Positions 44,772 through 53,911 are shown, counted from the stretch's first letter. The stretch is DNA of 64,000 nucleotides from an uncultured Lachnospiraceae bacterium (GCA_910589265.1 CAJUTQ010000013.1:57524-121523), one strand, 5' to 3'. Numbers and translations: made by a program. The notes: generated by a model not told the origin, from the sequence alone.

Positions 44772-44984
44772 ATGGCTGAAAATAAGAAACATACAGAAAA
44801 ATCCAATTATCCTCTGGATCAGTTTCCAGATCAGTTTGATATAACAAAAGCTTGTTCTACCACAGACTGTACTGGCCTCATTCCATCTGCTATTCAAGAT
44901 GAAGCAGAATTAGATTCTTATAAAGATCTTTATCCCTTTGAGCCAAAGGCAATCCGTGAGAACAAAAAGGAAGATATTTTTTAA
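44772..44984 (+). CDS. small acidic protein, unknown
   Basis: This 70-residue protein starts at ATG 44772 with GGAG 8 bases upstream. A GTG 9 bases earlier is in frame but overlaps the site. It is acidic and has a DQFPDQFDITKA segment, a central CSTTDCTGLIPS motif with two cysteines, and a DSYKDLYPF tail. No membrane segment or known domain is seen. It is the only plus-strand gene between 41000 and 56900, stands alone, and may have a sporulation-type promoter. Confidence 0.65.
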   Translation: MAENKKHTEKSNYPLDQFPDQFDITKACSTTDCTGLIPSAIQDEAELDSYKDLYPFEPKAIRENKKEDIF

Positions 44985-44994
44985 GAAAATAATT

Positions 44995-45033
44995 GGGGTA
45001 GAGGGTTTGTTACACATTCTTCCTCTTCGCCCC
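44995..45033 (+). terminator. weak terminator candidate after small orphan gene
   Basis: GGGG/CCCC (44995-44998 with 45030-45033) and AGAGG/CCTCT (45000-45004 with 45022-45026) form a broken stem without a strong T-run. It could also mark transcript processing. Confidence 0.35.
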
Positions 45034-45133
45034 AACACCATACATATTTTTATATTGGAAGGCTTCTAAGGTAGGAACTGTTTTCCTTTTTGACCATAGA
45101 CCCTATCTCTTTAAAGACATCCAATCAAAGAAA

Positions 45134-45168
45134 AAGCTGCTGTAAAACAAAGGTTTTTCCAGCAGCTT
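45134..45168. terminator. terminator after lipoprotein gene
   Basis: AAGCTGCTG (45134-45142) pairs perfectly with CAGCAGCTT (45160-45168). On the minus strand it is followed by TTT. It lies 6 bases after the stop codon of the gene at 45174-46208. Confidence 0.75.
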
Positions 45169-45173
45169 CTCTT

Positions 45174-46208
45174 TTATTTATTCATTCCTGTAATTTTATA
45201 TCCCTCTTCTGTTAAAGCAAACCAAATATTATATTGTTCCTCCCCTATCATGTATCCTTGTTCAATTTCTAATAGTTGGGATGTATCTGTATCTTGTATT
45301 TCCCTTGCTAACTCTTCAGTGACGACTATTGTCTGTTCCAATTCCATAAATTCCTTCTCATTGTCTATCATTGTATTCTCGTCCACTTTAAAAGGATATT
45401 GGATTAACAAAGAAAGCATTTCCATGTCTCTTAAAGTAATGGCTGACTGCACCTTAGCGGCAAAGTCTTCTGGACTTTCCCCCTGGCTGACTCTATCTTT
45501 GGAAAGCTCATAACTGACACTATCAATTGTATAGTGAAAATCTGGCTTCACCGCCTTGTCCAAGGCTGGATTCTCTCTTAAAAGATAGAGAAAAGAAGCT
45601 ATCTCCTCCAAGGTATCTCCTGCCTGATAGGAAGCCAGCACAGTTACACTGCCATCATCGTTTTTTTCATAGCTGGCGATCTCTGTCTTCACTTCTCCTG
45701 GCTCTCCAACTTTACAGTAATAAGAATCATCATTGCTATTATACCAAACTTGTTTTTTTAAGGAAGAAGGAATTTTGGGCAGTTCCAATACATTCGGAAA
45801 GAAAATGCTTGCCAGCTCCTCCACAACCATACGATGAAGTCTGACATCTTCTCCCTTTATCCCATATAGCTCCCCATAATTAGGCCCAATTCCACTTATG
45901 GCATAGGAAAGGGCGCCCCAATAAAAATCTGGATTCTCTCCATCATACTCTCCCTGGTTTTCACAAAGATAAGCATTTATTACAGAAAAAACAGGAAGCA
46001 TGGCATCCATGTCTTCTTCATTTACTTCTTCCTCTGCCTCTATCTCATTTTGAATATTTTCTTGGATTTTTGCCACTTCAGTCTGTTCTGTCTTTTCATC
46101 CTCTAATGGCACAAATACCTCTTCTGTCTCTGTGCTGTTTGAACATGACCAGCAAAAAAGAGTAGCTATTAACAGTATACCCATTAGCAATGCATTTCTC
46201 CTCTTCAT
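45174..46208 (-). CDS. predicted lipoprotein, unknown
   Basis: This 344-residue protein has a lipoprotein-type signal: basic start, hydrophobic helix (residues 5-19) and Cys22 in FCWSCS. An acidic linker (about 23-68) follows and then a soluble domain with GENPDFYWGALSYAISG. A central glutamate-rich, repeat-free region and a C-terminal IWFALTEEGYKITGMNK complete it. I do not recognise the domain. It stands alone with its own promoter (46253-46281) and terminator. It probably faces the outside of the membrane. Confidence 0.75.
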   Translation of the reverse strand: MKRRNALLMGILLIATLFCWSCSNSTETEEVFVPLEDEKTEQTEVAKIQENIQNEIEAEEEVNEEDMDAMLPVFSVINAYLCENQGEYDGENPDFYWGALSYAISGIGPNYGELYGIKGEDVRLHRMVVEELASIFFPNVLELPKIPSSLKKQVWYNSNDDSYYCKVGEPGEVKTEIASYEKNDDGSVTVLASYQAGDTLEEIASFLYLLRENPALDKAVKPDFHYTIDSVSYELSKDRVSQGESPEDFAAKVQSAITLRDMEMLSLLIQYPFKVDENTMIDNEKEFMELEQTIVVTEELAREIQDTDTSQLLEIEQGYMIGEEQYNIWFALTEEGYKITGMNK

Positions 46209-46252
46209 CCCAATCCCCTTTCCTTATCTTTTCATTGGCAATCCTGTTTTTC

Positions 46253-46281
46253 ATTCTATAATAAACAGCCTTTAATTTCAA
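46253..46281 (-). promoter_or_regulatory. sigma-A promoter for lipoprotein gene
   Basis: TTGAAA (46281-46276), 17 bases, TAGAAT (46258-46253). Start is expected near 46246, giving about 38 bases before ATG 46208. Confidence 0.65.
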
Positions 46282-46351
46282 CTGTTATCTTTCTGGAAAA
46301 GGAAGAGGATGATGAGGAATTTCCTGAAAATTCGATGACATTCCTTTTTCC

Positions 46352-48118
46352 TTACATCCGCTCTGGGGCGTCAAAACCTAACATATGAATATTCGTTTCC
46401 AATATATCTCTTGTTAAGAGGAGAAGGGCAATCCAACTGGACTTTTTTTCTGCCTCTTTTTCTGAAAGAATTTTTGTTTCATGGTAAAAACGATTAAAGC
46501 CATTCGCTAACTCATACACATAGGCGCAAATTTTATGAGGGGCTTTTTCCTCAAAAGCATTCTCCACAACTCCGTTAAACTGTGCCAGCCCTAACATCAT
46601 ATCTAATTCTCCTTCACTGGATGGCTCCTTTATTTCATTTCCTTCCAGTCTCCCACCCATCTCTTCGTATTTGGACAAAATAGACTTAATACGGACAATG
46701 GTGTATAAAATATAAGGGCCTGTATTTCCCTCAAAAGACGTAAATCTGTCCATATCAAAAATATAATCTTTTGACGCCTGATTTGATAAATCTCCGTATT
46801 TGAGAGCGGATAATCCTACTAGCTTGGCTGTTTCTCCCATCTCTTCTCCTACACTGTTTTTATTTTTTTCAATTTTCTTTTCCATTTCTTCTTGAATACT
46901 AGCCATTAAATGTTCCAGCCGCATGACTCCCCCTTCTCTTGTCTTAAAAGGTTTGCCATCTTTTCCATTCATTGTCCCAAATCCAATAAAAGTCAGCTTT
47001 GTATCATCTTTGACAAGCTTCGTCTTCCTTGCACACCGGAATACTTGTTCAAAATACAGCTCCTGCCTTTTATCTACAACATATAGTATTTCATCTGGAT
47101 CTATCTCTTCCATACGCTGCTCAATTGTCGCTAAGTCTGTCGTATTATAAAGAGATGCCCCATCTGATTTCAGAATCATACATGGAGGAATTTCTTTTGT
47201 ATCCCTCTCTTCCTTAACATCTACAACAAGGGCTCCCTCGCTCTCATAGGCATATCCATTGTCTCTCATACTCTGAACCATGGCAGGAATTCGGTCCTGT
47301 ACATTGGATTCTCCGTTCCAAAGTTCAAATTCCACATGTAAAGCTTTATAATTTTTCTTTAAATCCTTCACCGATACATCTAAAATATGGTTCCATAAAG
47401 CCCTGTAACCTCTGTTTCCCTTTTGAAGTAAAAAAGTAGCTTCCATAGCCTCTTCTTTATAGAACTGATCTTTCTTTGATTTTTCACTGGCTGCTGGATA
47501 TATTTCTTCTAATTCTTCTATTGTAAAAGGAGGGGTTTTTGGATAATCTCCTTCATAGGATAAGTCAAAGTAGGGAAGTTGCGGCTGCCTTTCCTTTAAT
47601 TCCGTAATAATTAACCCCATCTGAAGCCCCCAGTCCCCTAAGTGAATATCACCTATCATCCGATGCCCTAAATAAGTCCCCATTCTTTTTAAGCTCTCCC
47701 CTATAATGGCAGAGCGCAGATGACCTACATGGAGAGGCTTTGCCACATTTGGACCACCATAATCCACAACCATGGTTTTAGGATTCTTATCCCTATTGAG
47801 GCCAAAATTCTCCTCCTCTCTCATTTGCCGTAAATAACTTACTAAAAAAGATTCCTTTACTTTTAAATTTAAAAAACCTGGCGCTACAGGATCCGCCTCC
47901 TTTATAATCCTGCTTTCCAAAAGCTGCTCTGCCACATCTTTGGCAATGACAATAGGCGCCTTCTTGTACTCTTTAGCAGCCGCCATTGCTCCGTTACACT
48001 GAAACTGACATAAGTCTGGGCGGTTTGATAAGGTTACCTTTCCATATTTCTCATTATAACAGCTCTTAGAAAAAGCGTCCTGTACCTCTTTTGATATTAA
48101 ATCCAACATTTTTTCCAT
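46352..48118 (-). CDS. argS: arginyl-tRNA synthetase
   Basis: This 588-residue class I synthetase has an N-terminal tRNA-recognition domain (about residues 1-85). The nucleotide-binding motif PLHVGHLRSAIIGESL (an HIGH-type signature) follows, then the catalytic core and a C-terminal anticodon-binding domain ending LGFDAPERM. The KMSKS loop is replaced by a KTREGG-type segment, a known ArgRS variant. Start at the second in-frame ATG 48118, since AGAAAGG lies only one base before the first. No T-box is visible in the leader. Promoter at 48193-48221. Confidence 0.95.
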   Translation of the reverse strand: MEKMLDLISKEVQDAFSKSCYNEKYGKVTLSNRPDLCQFQCNGAMAAAKEYKKAPIVIAKDVAEQLLESRIIKEADPVAPGFLNLKVKESFLVSYLRQMREEENFGLNRDKNPKTMVVDYGGPNVAKPLHVGHLRSAIIGESLKRMGTYLGHRMIGDIHLGDWGLQMGLIITELKERQPQLPYFDLSYEGDYPKTPPFTIEELEEIYPAASEKSKKDQFYKEEAMEATFLLQKGNRGYRALWNHILDVSVKDLKKNYKALHVEFELWNGESNVQDRIPAMVQSMRDNGYAYESEGALVVDVKEERDTKEIPPCMILKSDGASLYNTTDLATIEQRMEEIDPDEILYVVDKRQELYFEQVFRCARKTKLVKDDTKLTFIGFGTMNGKDGKPFKTREGGVMRLEHLMASIQEEMEKKIEKNKNSVGEEMGETAKLVGLSALKYGDLSNQASKDYIFDMDRFTSFEGNTGPYILYTIVRIKSILSKYEEMGGRLEGNEIKEPSSEGELDMMLGLAQFNGVVENAFEEKAPHKICAYVYELANGFNRFYHETKILSEKEAEKKSSWIALLLLTRDILETNIHMLGFDAPERM

Positions 48119-48192
48119 ATCTATTACCATGCCTTTCTTTTTGTCTTCCTATTTTCTGCCCAATTCTTGGCCTGTATCCTATTCATTTTTTC

Positions 48193-48221
48193 ATTATAAT
48201 ATGGAGTTTAAAAAATTTCCA
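48193..48221 (-). promoter_or_regulatory. promoter for argS
   Basis: TGGAAA (48221-48216), 17 bases, TATAAT (48198-48193). The -35 is 4 of 6; the -10 is perfect. Leader of about 70 bases. Confidence 0.55.
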
Positions 48222-48384
48222 GCATAGATTCCCTTCTCTTTATTTTTCTATGTAATAAAATCCTCATAACTTATTTCTTCATATTGTTGGTATTCTTCTG
48301 AAATTATACTGAAAAAATAGTCTATCCTAGTTATAGCAAAGAAATATTTCCCTCTTTATTTATAACTTCAAACTCTCGTCTCTC

Positions 48385-48618
48385 TTATGTCCTTTGCATC
48401 TCCACCCCTTTTTTTATCTTCAACATAGAATGAGCCAGTTCAATAATTTTTTCTGTGGCGGTTGTAGATATATGAATAAAACTTTTCCCATTCTCCTCAT
48501 GTTCTATAACTACGTCATATTTGAAGGCTATCCATAAATCCTTTTCGTAAATAAATAAACATGTTACAACTATGAAAACATCTGTATATGACTTACCTTT
48601 TTTACAAACTTTATAGAA
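48385..48618 (-). pseudogene. coding remnant without a start codon
   Basis: The minus strand stays open for 77 codons between stops at 48621 and 48387 with ordinary protein composition: it includes YTDVFIVVTCLFIYEKDLW and SFIHISTTATEKIIELAHS. No ATG, GTG or TTG is placed to start it. It looks like the C-terminal end of a lost gene. No family was recognised. Confidence 0.35.
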
Positions 48619-48621
48619 TTA

Positions 48622-49352
48622 AGAAATATCCAATTTACACCCCTAATATATGAATATCCGTACTTCCAAGGACATAAAGGAACTATATAATTTCTATTGA
48701 CATACTAAATAAAAATACAATCCTCCAAATATTTATTATTTTTTATTTAAAATAATGGGAAAAGCCATTTGGATACCATTTTTTCACTAGGTTTATTTTG
48801 TTTATTCATAAAGATACTCTTAATATATAAAAAACTCACTACTCTTGGTTCTGAATATATCCCATCATAGTGAATCATTTTTTTCCTTTTGTTATTTTTA
48901 ATACTTTCTTGCGGATACTTTTCTCTAATGAGCAGTCTCATTCTAAATATTTTTGTTTCATCGCTGCTTTGTCATTCTTGTTTCTATTGTGTATCCTTAC
49001 TGCTTTTTGCTGTAAAAATATGTTCTAATATAGGAAAATTGTAAAAGGCTTTCTATGACCCAAAAGGATCTGCATGAGTAAAACAATTATGCATAAGTAT
49101 AGGAATAATAAATAGTCTTTGCACACTATTATAAGAGAAACAACGAATAAAGTCTTTCTCAGCCTTTGTATCAAGGCTTCTCATCAAAAGGAAAATATAA
49201 AATAAGACACAAAAGTCCTAGGAACCCAATTTTTAAACTGCTGGCTCATTCCTTTGCCCTGTTCCATTATGGTAAGATACTAGCTAAACTATTCTTCCTA
49301 TTATATCTCCATCTCTTTTCCTTCAACAATCAGGTTTCTATAATCTTAATAT
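48622..49352. other. AT-rich stretch without a recognised gene
   Basis: About 730 bases between argS-side remnants and the AIPR gene. Only short open frames occur: a 64-codon minus frame at 48747-48941 without a ribosome-binding site, and a short MSQQFKNWVP-like minus peptide near 49180-49270. Neither is supported as a gene. The region reads as decayed accessory DNA. Confidence 0.6.
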
Positions 49353-51092
49353 TTAAGGTATACTATTGAATGTTTTCAGATATTCCATTAAAAATCTTGA
49401 TTGAGAGAGTAAATACTCTGTTGTTTCTTTTCTTTCAAAACATTTTCTATTTTCTATATCTATATCTTTTCCCTTAGATATAATAAAATCAACTATCCCT
49501 CCAAATGTTTTTTCACACCTATCATCATTGTTTAACATATTCAAAATCTTTTGACAATATGGTTCCATTTTACGTTGATTAAAACGTGGCATTTCCACTT
49601 CAGATACAGCTATTCTAAAAAGCATTATAGCATGGTATCTACTGCGTCGATATTTCTTATCGATCTTATTTGTTTTAAAAAGATTTTCAATTTTATATAA
49701 TGCCAATGCACTAGTATAATATATGATAGGCTTATCTGAACTTTTGAAAATTTTGTTCCCAAATCGTTTTACAACAGCACCATATTGACCAGATACAGCA
49801 CTTGGTTCATTTAAAAACATTGCAGCAATTGTTTTTATTTGTGTTGATATAGAAATAATCCTATTTCTAGGTATATCACTATTTCTATATTGACCTATTC
49901 TACGCTCATAGACTAAGGAATCTTGTGTTGCAAAAGTTTTATAAAACTCCTCAAGATTCTTTTGAAATGTAGATAAAGCTTCTAACTGTTCCTTCTTAAT
50001 CGCTGTCTGACTGTTTGTAGCTTTTGTAATTTCATTTTTCAAATTTTCATCTTTTGTTGCAATAATTCTTACAGGTATTATAAGTTCATCAATATTTTCT
50101 GCAATATCCATATTATCAATTAGTATATTACTCGTTTGGCAGCCATTAACAATTTGATAATCCTCAATCGTTGCTATATCACCTGGAATGGAAATTGCGG
50201 ATGCAACAATAGTTATACCATTATTCAGCATACTAAACGCATTGACATTTCCTGATAAAATAGTTTGACAAATACTTTCATTGACATCCTGATTGGGACC
50301 TAAATAATCTCTAATATTATCTTCAAAAACTGGTTTTGTTGCTCCAGTATCTTCTAATATAAGCTTCTTATACTCTTTAAATGGTAAAACACCACAATAG
50401 CCTACTTCATCATCGCTAATAGAATACATGGTTATTCTCTTTTCAAATTTAAAAGTAGCCGTTAGTTTAGCTTTTGTTTTTCTATATAAAGATTGAAGCT
50501 CTACTGATCCACAAGGGATAAAGTCAATAGTGGAAAATAAATTTGTGTTCTTGAGACTTTCTTTACCAATTGAAATGGTAGCATTTAAATTAGAATCATC
50601 ACACCAAGTTCCTAACGTCAAATAATATAATATTAATTCAGGATTTTTTTTTAGTTTATTCCCTTTATTAAAAATGTAATCTTTTAATTCAATAAATTTC
50701 TTCATTTCCGGAGTGCAAAATACAGCTGCGTCATCACTAAAGTATATTTTTGAAAAGGTAAATAAATTTGCAATTTCTGTATTTTCAAAAGATGCTGATG
50801 TTTTTGTTTGTATTAATACAAATTTTACTGAGATTGTTTGATTTAAAGAAATAAGTAAATCAATATCTTCCGTGCTATTTATTATTTTTTGATTAACGAT
50901 TATTGCAATTCCATCTATACCTTGTGTATTTTTTCCAGTTGTTATTTCGTCTAAATCAAAATCATTTGTACCGTAGATATTATTAACAACACAATAATTT
51001 GAAAAGTACTCAAATAGCAATGACGAATCATTAAAGCGCAAACTTATATCATTCTGAAATGCATCTAGCATGCTTTGGGTAATCCTATCCAT
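49353..51092 (-). CDS. AIPR family (abortive infection) protein
   Basis: This 579-residue protein matches the AIPR family. The N-terminal part has a restriction-endonuclease-like pattern: Asp60 in QGIDGIAI and Gln95-x-Lys97 in FVLIQTKTS. The AIPR core has RDYLGPNQDVN, the LNNGITI motif (about 289-295) and YQIVNGCQTSNIL (about 312-324). Family members are phage-resistance proteins, often companions of restriction systems; a nuclease that triggers cell death is the usual model. Start ATG 51092 behind GGAGGAG; 29 further in-frame codons upstream lack one. No restriction or methylase gene is beside it. It sits in decayed accessory DNA. Confidence 0.88.
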   Translation of the reverse strand: MDRITQSMLDAFQNDISLRFNDSSLLFEYFSNYCVVNNIYGTNDFDLDEITTGKNTQGIDGIAIIVNQKIINSTEDIDLLISLNQTISVKFVLIQTKTSASFENTEIANLFTFSKIYFSDDAAVFCTPEMKKFIELKDYIFNKGNKLKKNPELILYYLTLGTWCDDSNLNATISIGKESLKNTNLFSTIDFIPCGSVELQSLYRKTKAKLTATFKFEKRITMYSISDDEVGYCGVLPFKEYKKLILEDTGATKPVFEDNIRDYLGPNQDVNESICQTILSGNVNAFSMLNNGITIVASAISIPGDIATIEDYQIVNGCQTSNILIDNMDIAENIDELIIPVRIIATKDENLKNEITKATNSQTAIKKEQLEALSTFQKNLEEFYKTFATQDSLVYERRIGQYRNSDIPRNRIISISTQIKTIAAMFLNEPSAVSGQYGAVVKRFGNKIFKSSDKPIIYYTSALALYKIENLFKTNKIDKKYRRSRYHAIMLFRIAVSEVEMPRFNQRKMEPYCQKILNMLNNDDRCEKTFGGIVDFIISKGKDIDIENRKCFERKETTEYLLSQSRFLMEYLKTFNSIP

Positions 51093-51683
51093 TTTTACTC
51101 CTCCGATAGTATACAAGATATTTTCATTATATCCTTTTAACTGACTTTTTTCAACAGTTTTTCCATGCATATCATTCACCTCATAATATAAAATACTTGT
51201 ATTTATTAATAGTATTCTCTTTTATAGATAAAAAGTCAGTATAAAATAAATTTTGGTATGAAAAAAAGGACATCTAGCAATAGAAGATGAAATGTCCGTT
51301 TCTTAAATCTAATAAATTCTATATGCAAAGGAGTTTTCGTTATTTCACTTTCTGCTAATGTCTTTTTTTAATTCCCATCTGAAAACGGATAAAAATGAAC
51401 CCTGCCTGTTCCTCGGTTCTCTTCCCTTGCTATTACTGTTTTAAATGGCCAATTAAGAGCAAGTCTGTCAAATCTACCCTTTTGCTTTCTTTCTCCCAAT
51501 TTTAATTTGTCATACTTAGCAATCATTTTTTGTATATGAGCTCATAATTGATTATTATATTTTATTTATCTAGCCTAACACTCTACTATTACTCCCTTGA
51601 AAATAAAACATGCACCTTCATTATTCTATATTGCAAAAAGTAACTTTTAAAAAAATAATGTTAATTCCTTTCAAATAATGATA
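51093..51683. other. intergenic stretch upstream of AIPR gene, with a hairpin
   Basis: About 590 bases. The first 150 bases (minus-strand upstream region) should hold the AIPR promoter, but no convincing -35/-10 pair stood out. A GGACAT/ATGTCC hairpin lies at about 51268-51297. The remainder is the small remnant at 51368-51526 and AT-rich DNA up to the IS end. Confidence 0.5.
51368..51526 (-). pseudogene. 52-codon remnant or small ORF
   Basis: ATG 51526 to TAA 51368 encodes 52 residues with KLKLGERKQKGRFDRLALNW and a GTGRVHFYPFSDGN tail. Composition is protein-like, but there is no ribosome-binding site and a stop lies just before the ATG. No family recognised. Probably the tail of a degraded accessory gene. 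Confidence 0.3.
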
Positions 51684-51713
51684 TGCTCCCATCTAAGTAG
51701 ACAAGTGAAAAAA
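51684..51713 (+). repeat. IS3-type left terminal inverted repeat
   Basis: Begins TGCTCCCATCTAAGTAGACA and continues into a short A-rich run. It matches the reverse complement of the right end (52997-53026) apart from a few changes and one single-base gap. Confidence 0.75.
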
Positions 51714-51745
51714 TAAAAACTTGTCACTTAGGAGGACGCGCTATC

Positions 51746-52057
51746 ATGTCCAAAGGAAGAAAAACCACTTTTGAAGAACGTGTCGATTTTGTGCAGTATT
51801 GCATCTCACATGACCACAATTATTCCAAAACAGCAGAACAATTTCCGGTATCTTACTAACAGGCATGTAATTACACTATCAAATAGGAAACGGGTGGAGT
51901 GGAAGCTTTAAGAGACAACCTCAGCAAACGAAAAAGTCTTGATAAGATGAGTGAATTAGAAAAGTTACATGCCGAAGTTAAAATTTTAAAAGTAAAAAAA
52001 GAACGTGCTGGAATGGAGATATTTTCCAAAAAACTCGAAGAGATAGAGAGGAGATAG
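51746..52057 (+). pseudogene. IS3 orfA (transposase helix-turn-helix part), broken
   Basis: ATG 51746 is preceded by GGAGG. The frame reads MSKGRKTTFEERVDFVQYC, then a TAA at 51857-51859 and a TAG at 51884-51886 interrupt it. After that it continues with GGVEALRDNLSKRKSLDKMS, the usual coiled-coil end of orfA, to a TAG near 52055. Two in-frame stops make it non-functional. Confidence 0.88.
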
Positions 52058-52063
52058 GGCTAA

Positions 52064-52957
52064 GTCTGGTTCGTCACGAACATATATACTAGGCAATCAA
52101 AGAAGTCCACAAAGAATATGGCTATTCCATTACTGCTCTTTGCCACTTGGCAGAGTGTCCAGAGCTGCTTACTATAAATGGTTATATAGAGAAATTCCTG
52201 AAAATAAATACAAAAACAGGAGAATTGCTGATGAGATAGAAAAGATTTATACAAAATCGCCAGATAAAGGATATCGAAGAATCAGAGATGTCTTGGAACG
52301 TTATCATGACATTCATGCTAATGACAAACATATATTATGTATTTGTCAATTTCATATAAAATCAATGCTCAAGTACTCTAATCATGGCTGTACCATACAG
52401 GTTACAAATCCTCCATATATAGCAGAAAATATACTTAATCATGAGTTTACTGCAGATACACCAAATGAAAAACGGTTCACTGATGCAACAGAATTCCATT
52501 ATTACATTGGAATTGTGAAACAAAAAGTCTATCTAAGTACAATTCCGAATTTGTATGGCATGATTATCGTCATATAGTCACTCATGCTCATAACAATAAT
52601 GCACTAGTATTTGATATAATTGATAAAACAATACAGTTAAATCCCAAAGCACACCCGCTGTTTCATAGTGACCGGGGATTTCAATATATGAACAGGGCAT
52701 TTCACAGTAAACTTGTAGCTGCTAGAATTACACAAAGTATGTCAAGGGTTGCTAAATGTATTGACCATGGTCCTATGCAAGGATTTTGGGGAATTTTAAA
52801 ACGAGAACGTTACTATGGAAAACAATTTACAGATAGAGAAACACTCGTAAAAATGATAGAGAATTATATAGATTACTATAACAATAGACGATTGCAAAGA
52901 GGTCTTGGAATTTTAACTCCTATGGAAAAACATGAAATTTACTTGCAAGCTGTATAA
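52064..52957 (+). pseudogene. IS3 orfB (DDE transposase), broken and catalytically dead
   Basis: Conserved segments are spread over several frames: IKEVHKEYGYSITALCHLA, then VSRAAYYKWLYREIP, then NPPYIAENILNHEFTADTPN with FTDATEFHYY (first catalytic Asp). After another shift near 52545 come VFDIIDKTIQLNPKAHPLF and HSDRGFQYMN (second Asp). The third acidic residue, normally Glu in GPMEGFWGILK, reads Gln here (GPMQGF). There is also a TAG at 52090. At least two frameshifts, one stop and the Glu-to-Gln change show decay. Confidence 0.88.
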
Positions 52958-52996
52958 ATACTGCCAGCAGATACTCTACTGGCAGATAAATTTATA

Positions 52997-53026
52997 TTTT
53001 TTCAATTGTCTACTTGACGGGATGCA
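52997..53026 (+). repeat. IS3-type right terminal inverted repeat
   Basis: Reverse complement begins TGCATCCCGTCAAGTAGACA and aligns with the left end at 51684-51713. It ends with CA at 53025-53026. Confidence 0.75.
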
Positions 53027-53111
53027 CACCAATTACTTATATCCTTTCATAAAAATATTTTAAAAGCTAAACAAAGGCAAAAGGGAGAGGGATGATATGT
53101 CTCATAAACAT

Positions 53112-53536
53112 TTATTTCATTCTACGAATTTCAATAACCCGCAGCACATCTTCATAAAGTTCATCTTCTTCTTCCAGCTCAACCATCAGCCATCTCTGTC
53201 CGTTTCCCTCTTTTGTCTGTTCATATATTTCTTGCATTTTTTTGTGCAGTTAGACAACATTGATTCAAATAGCTCTTTTTCTTTTAATCCTACTACAAGC
53301 ATAACTGTAAAATAAGATTCTCTGGGATATATCGTACATAAAGTTTTTCCTGATTTTTTGAACTTTATATTCCATCCCCTTTCCTAGCTGCAGGAACTGA
53401 ATTCTATTTTCTCATTACATCTATACAGTGTCTTTATATGAGAATAAAATTTGTGAAATATAGGATTACAGATATACTCTCCTATTTCCTCTAATGTAGG
53501 ACAATTATGTTTATCCTGTAAGTCAATCATATACAT
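53112..53536 (-). pseudogene. DUF3788 family protein, broken
   Basis: The minus strand from ATG 53536 (GGAGG upstream) reads a DUF3788 protein of expected length (about 140 residues). PTLEEIGEYICNP is at the start, then a TAG at 53384-53386, then GWNIKFKKSGKTLCTIYP and YFTVMLVVGLKEKELFES. A frameshift in a run of seven T (53237-53243) precedes EIYEQTKEGNGQRWLMVE and a VLRVIEIRRMK end. One stop and one frameshift make it a pseudogene. The remainder of the neighbouring cluster (TfoX, GyrI, WYL) is intact. The plus-strand frame over it is a shadow. Confidence 0.75.
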
Positions 53537-53868
53537 CCTTCCTCCTGTTATTTTACTATGGAATTCTTATTGAAATTCGATTGTTTTCTATGAAATGACT
53601 TTTCGGCATCAATTATAACATAAAATATATAGGTTTGATGAATTCACTGAACTGTTTCTAAAAGATTTCATTAAATGGAAAGGAGCATAAAAAGAAAATA
53701 ATCTATACAAAATACATATAATCAAAACATATCCTTTTACTTTAATGTCTCTATACAGATTTGAATTGATACAAAAGATACAGAGGAATTATCATTACAT
53801 TTATAAACTCAGAATTATAAAATACTTTCCCACCTTTATACAGCATCTAATAAGATTCCTTTTTAAAT
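53537..53868. other. AT-rich intergenic stretch
   Basis: About 330 bases between the DUF3788 pseudogene start and the terminator hairpin. I see no gene or clear promoter here. Confidence 0.5.
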
Positions 53869-53911
53869 GAACAGTCTATAAAATTTGTTTTACAAACTTT
53901 ATAGACTGTTC
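53869..53911. terminator. long hairpin after TfoX-like gene
   Basis: Arms 53869-53888 and 53892-53911 match at 19 of 20 positions around a 3-base loop. It is placed 55 bases past the tfoX-like stop on the minus strand. No long T-run follows, so it is a strong stem but an atypical terminator. Confidence 0.6.

Larger units (their letters stand above)
51684..53026 (+). mobile_element. degenerate IS3-family insertion sequence
   Basis: A 1343-base element with TG...CA ends. Imperfect terminal inverted repeats match over AAGTAGACAA and GAAAAAATA (left from 51684, right ending 53026). orfA and orfB are both interrupted. The encoded transposase belongs to the IS3 family with a DDE core (SDRGFQY, GPMQGFWGILKRERYYG). 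No target-site duplication is visible (ATA left, CAC right). The element looks unable to move. Confidence 0.9.

Noticed and set aside
48119..48192. T-box riboswitch in the argS leader
   Set aside because: No AGGGTGGNACCGCG-like core or specifier stem is visible.
48747..48941. 64-codon minus-strand gene
   Set aside because: No ribosome-binding site, AT-rich composition and no recognisable domain.
51684..53026. Target-site duplication of the IS3 element
   Set aside because: The three flanking bases differ (ATA and CAC), so none is claimed.
53097..53315. 72-codon plus-strand frame, Phe/Leu-rich
   Set aside because: It is the antisense of the DUF3788 pseudogene.
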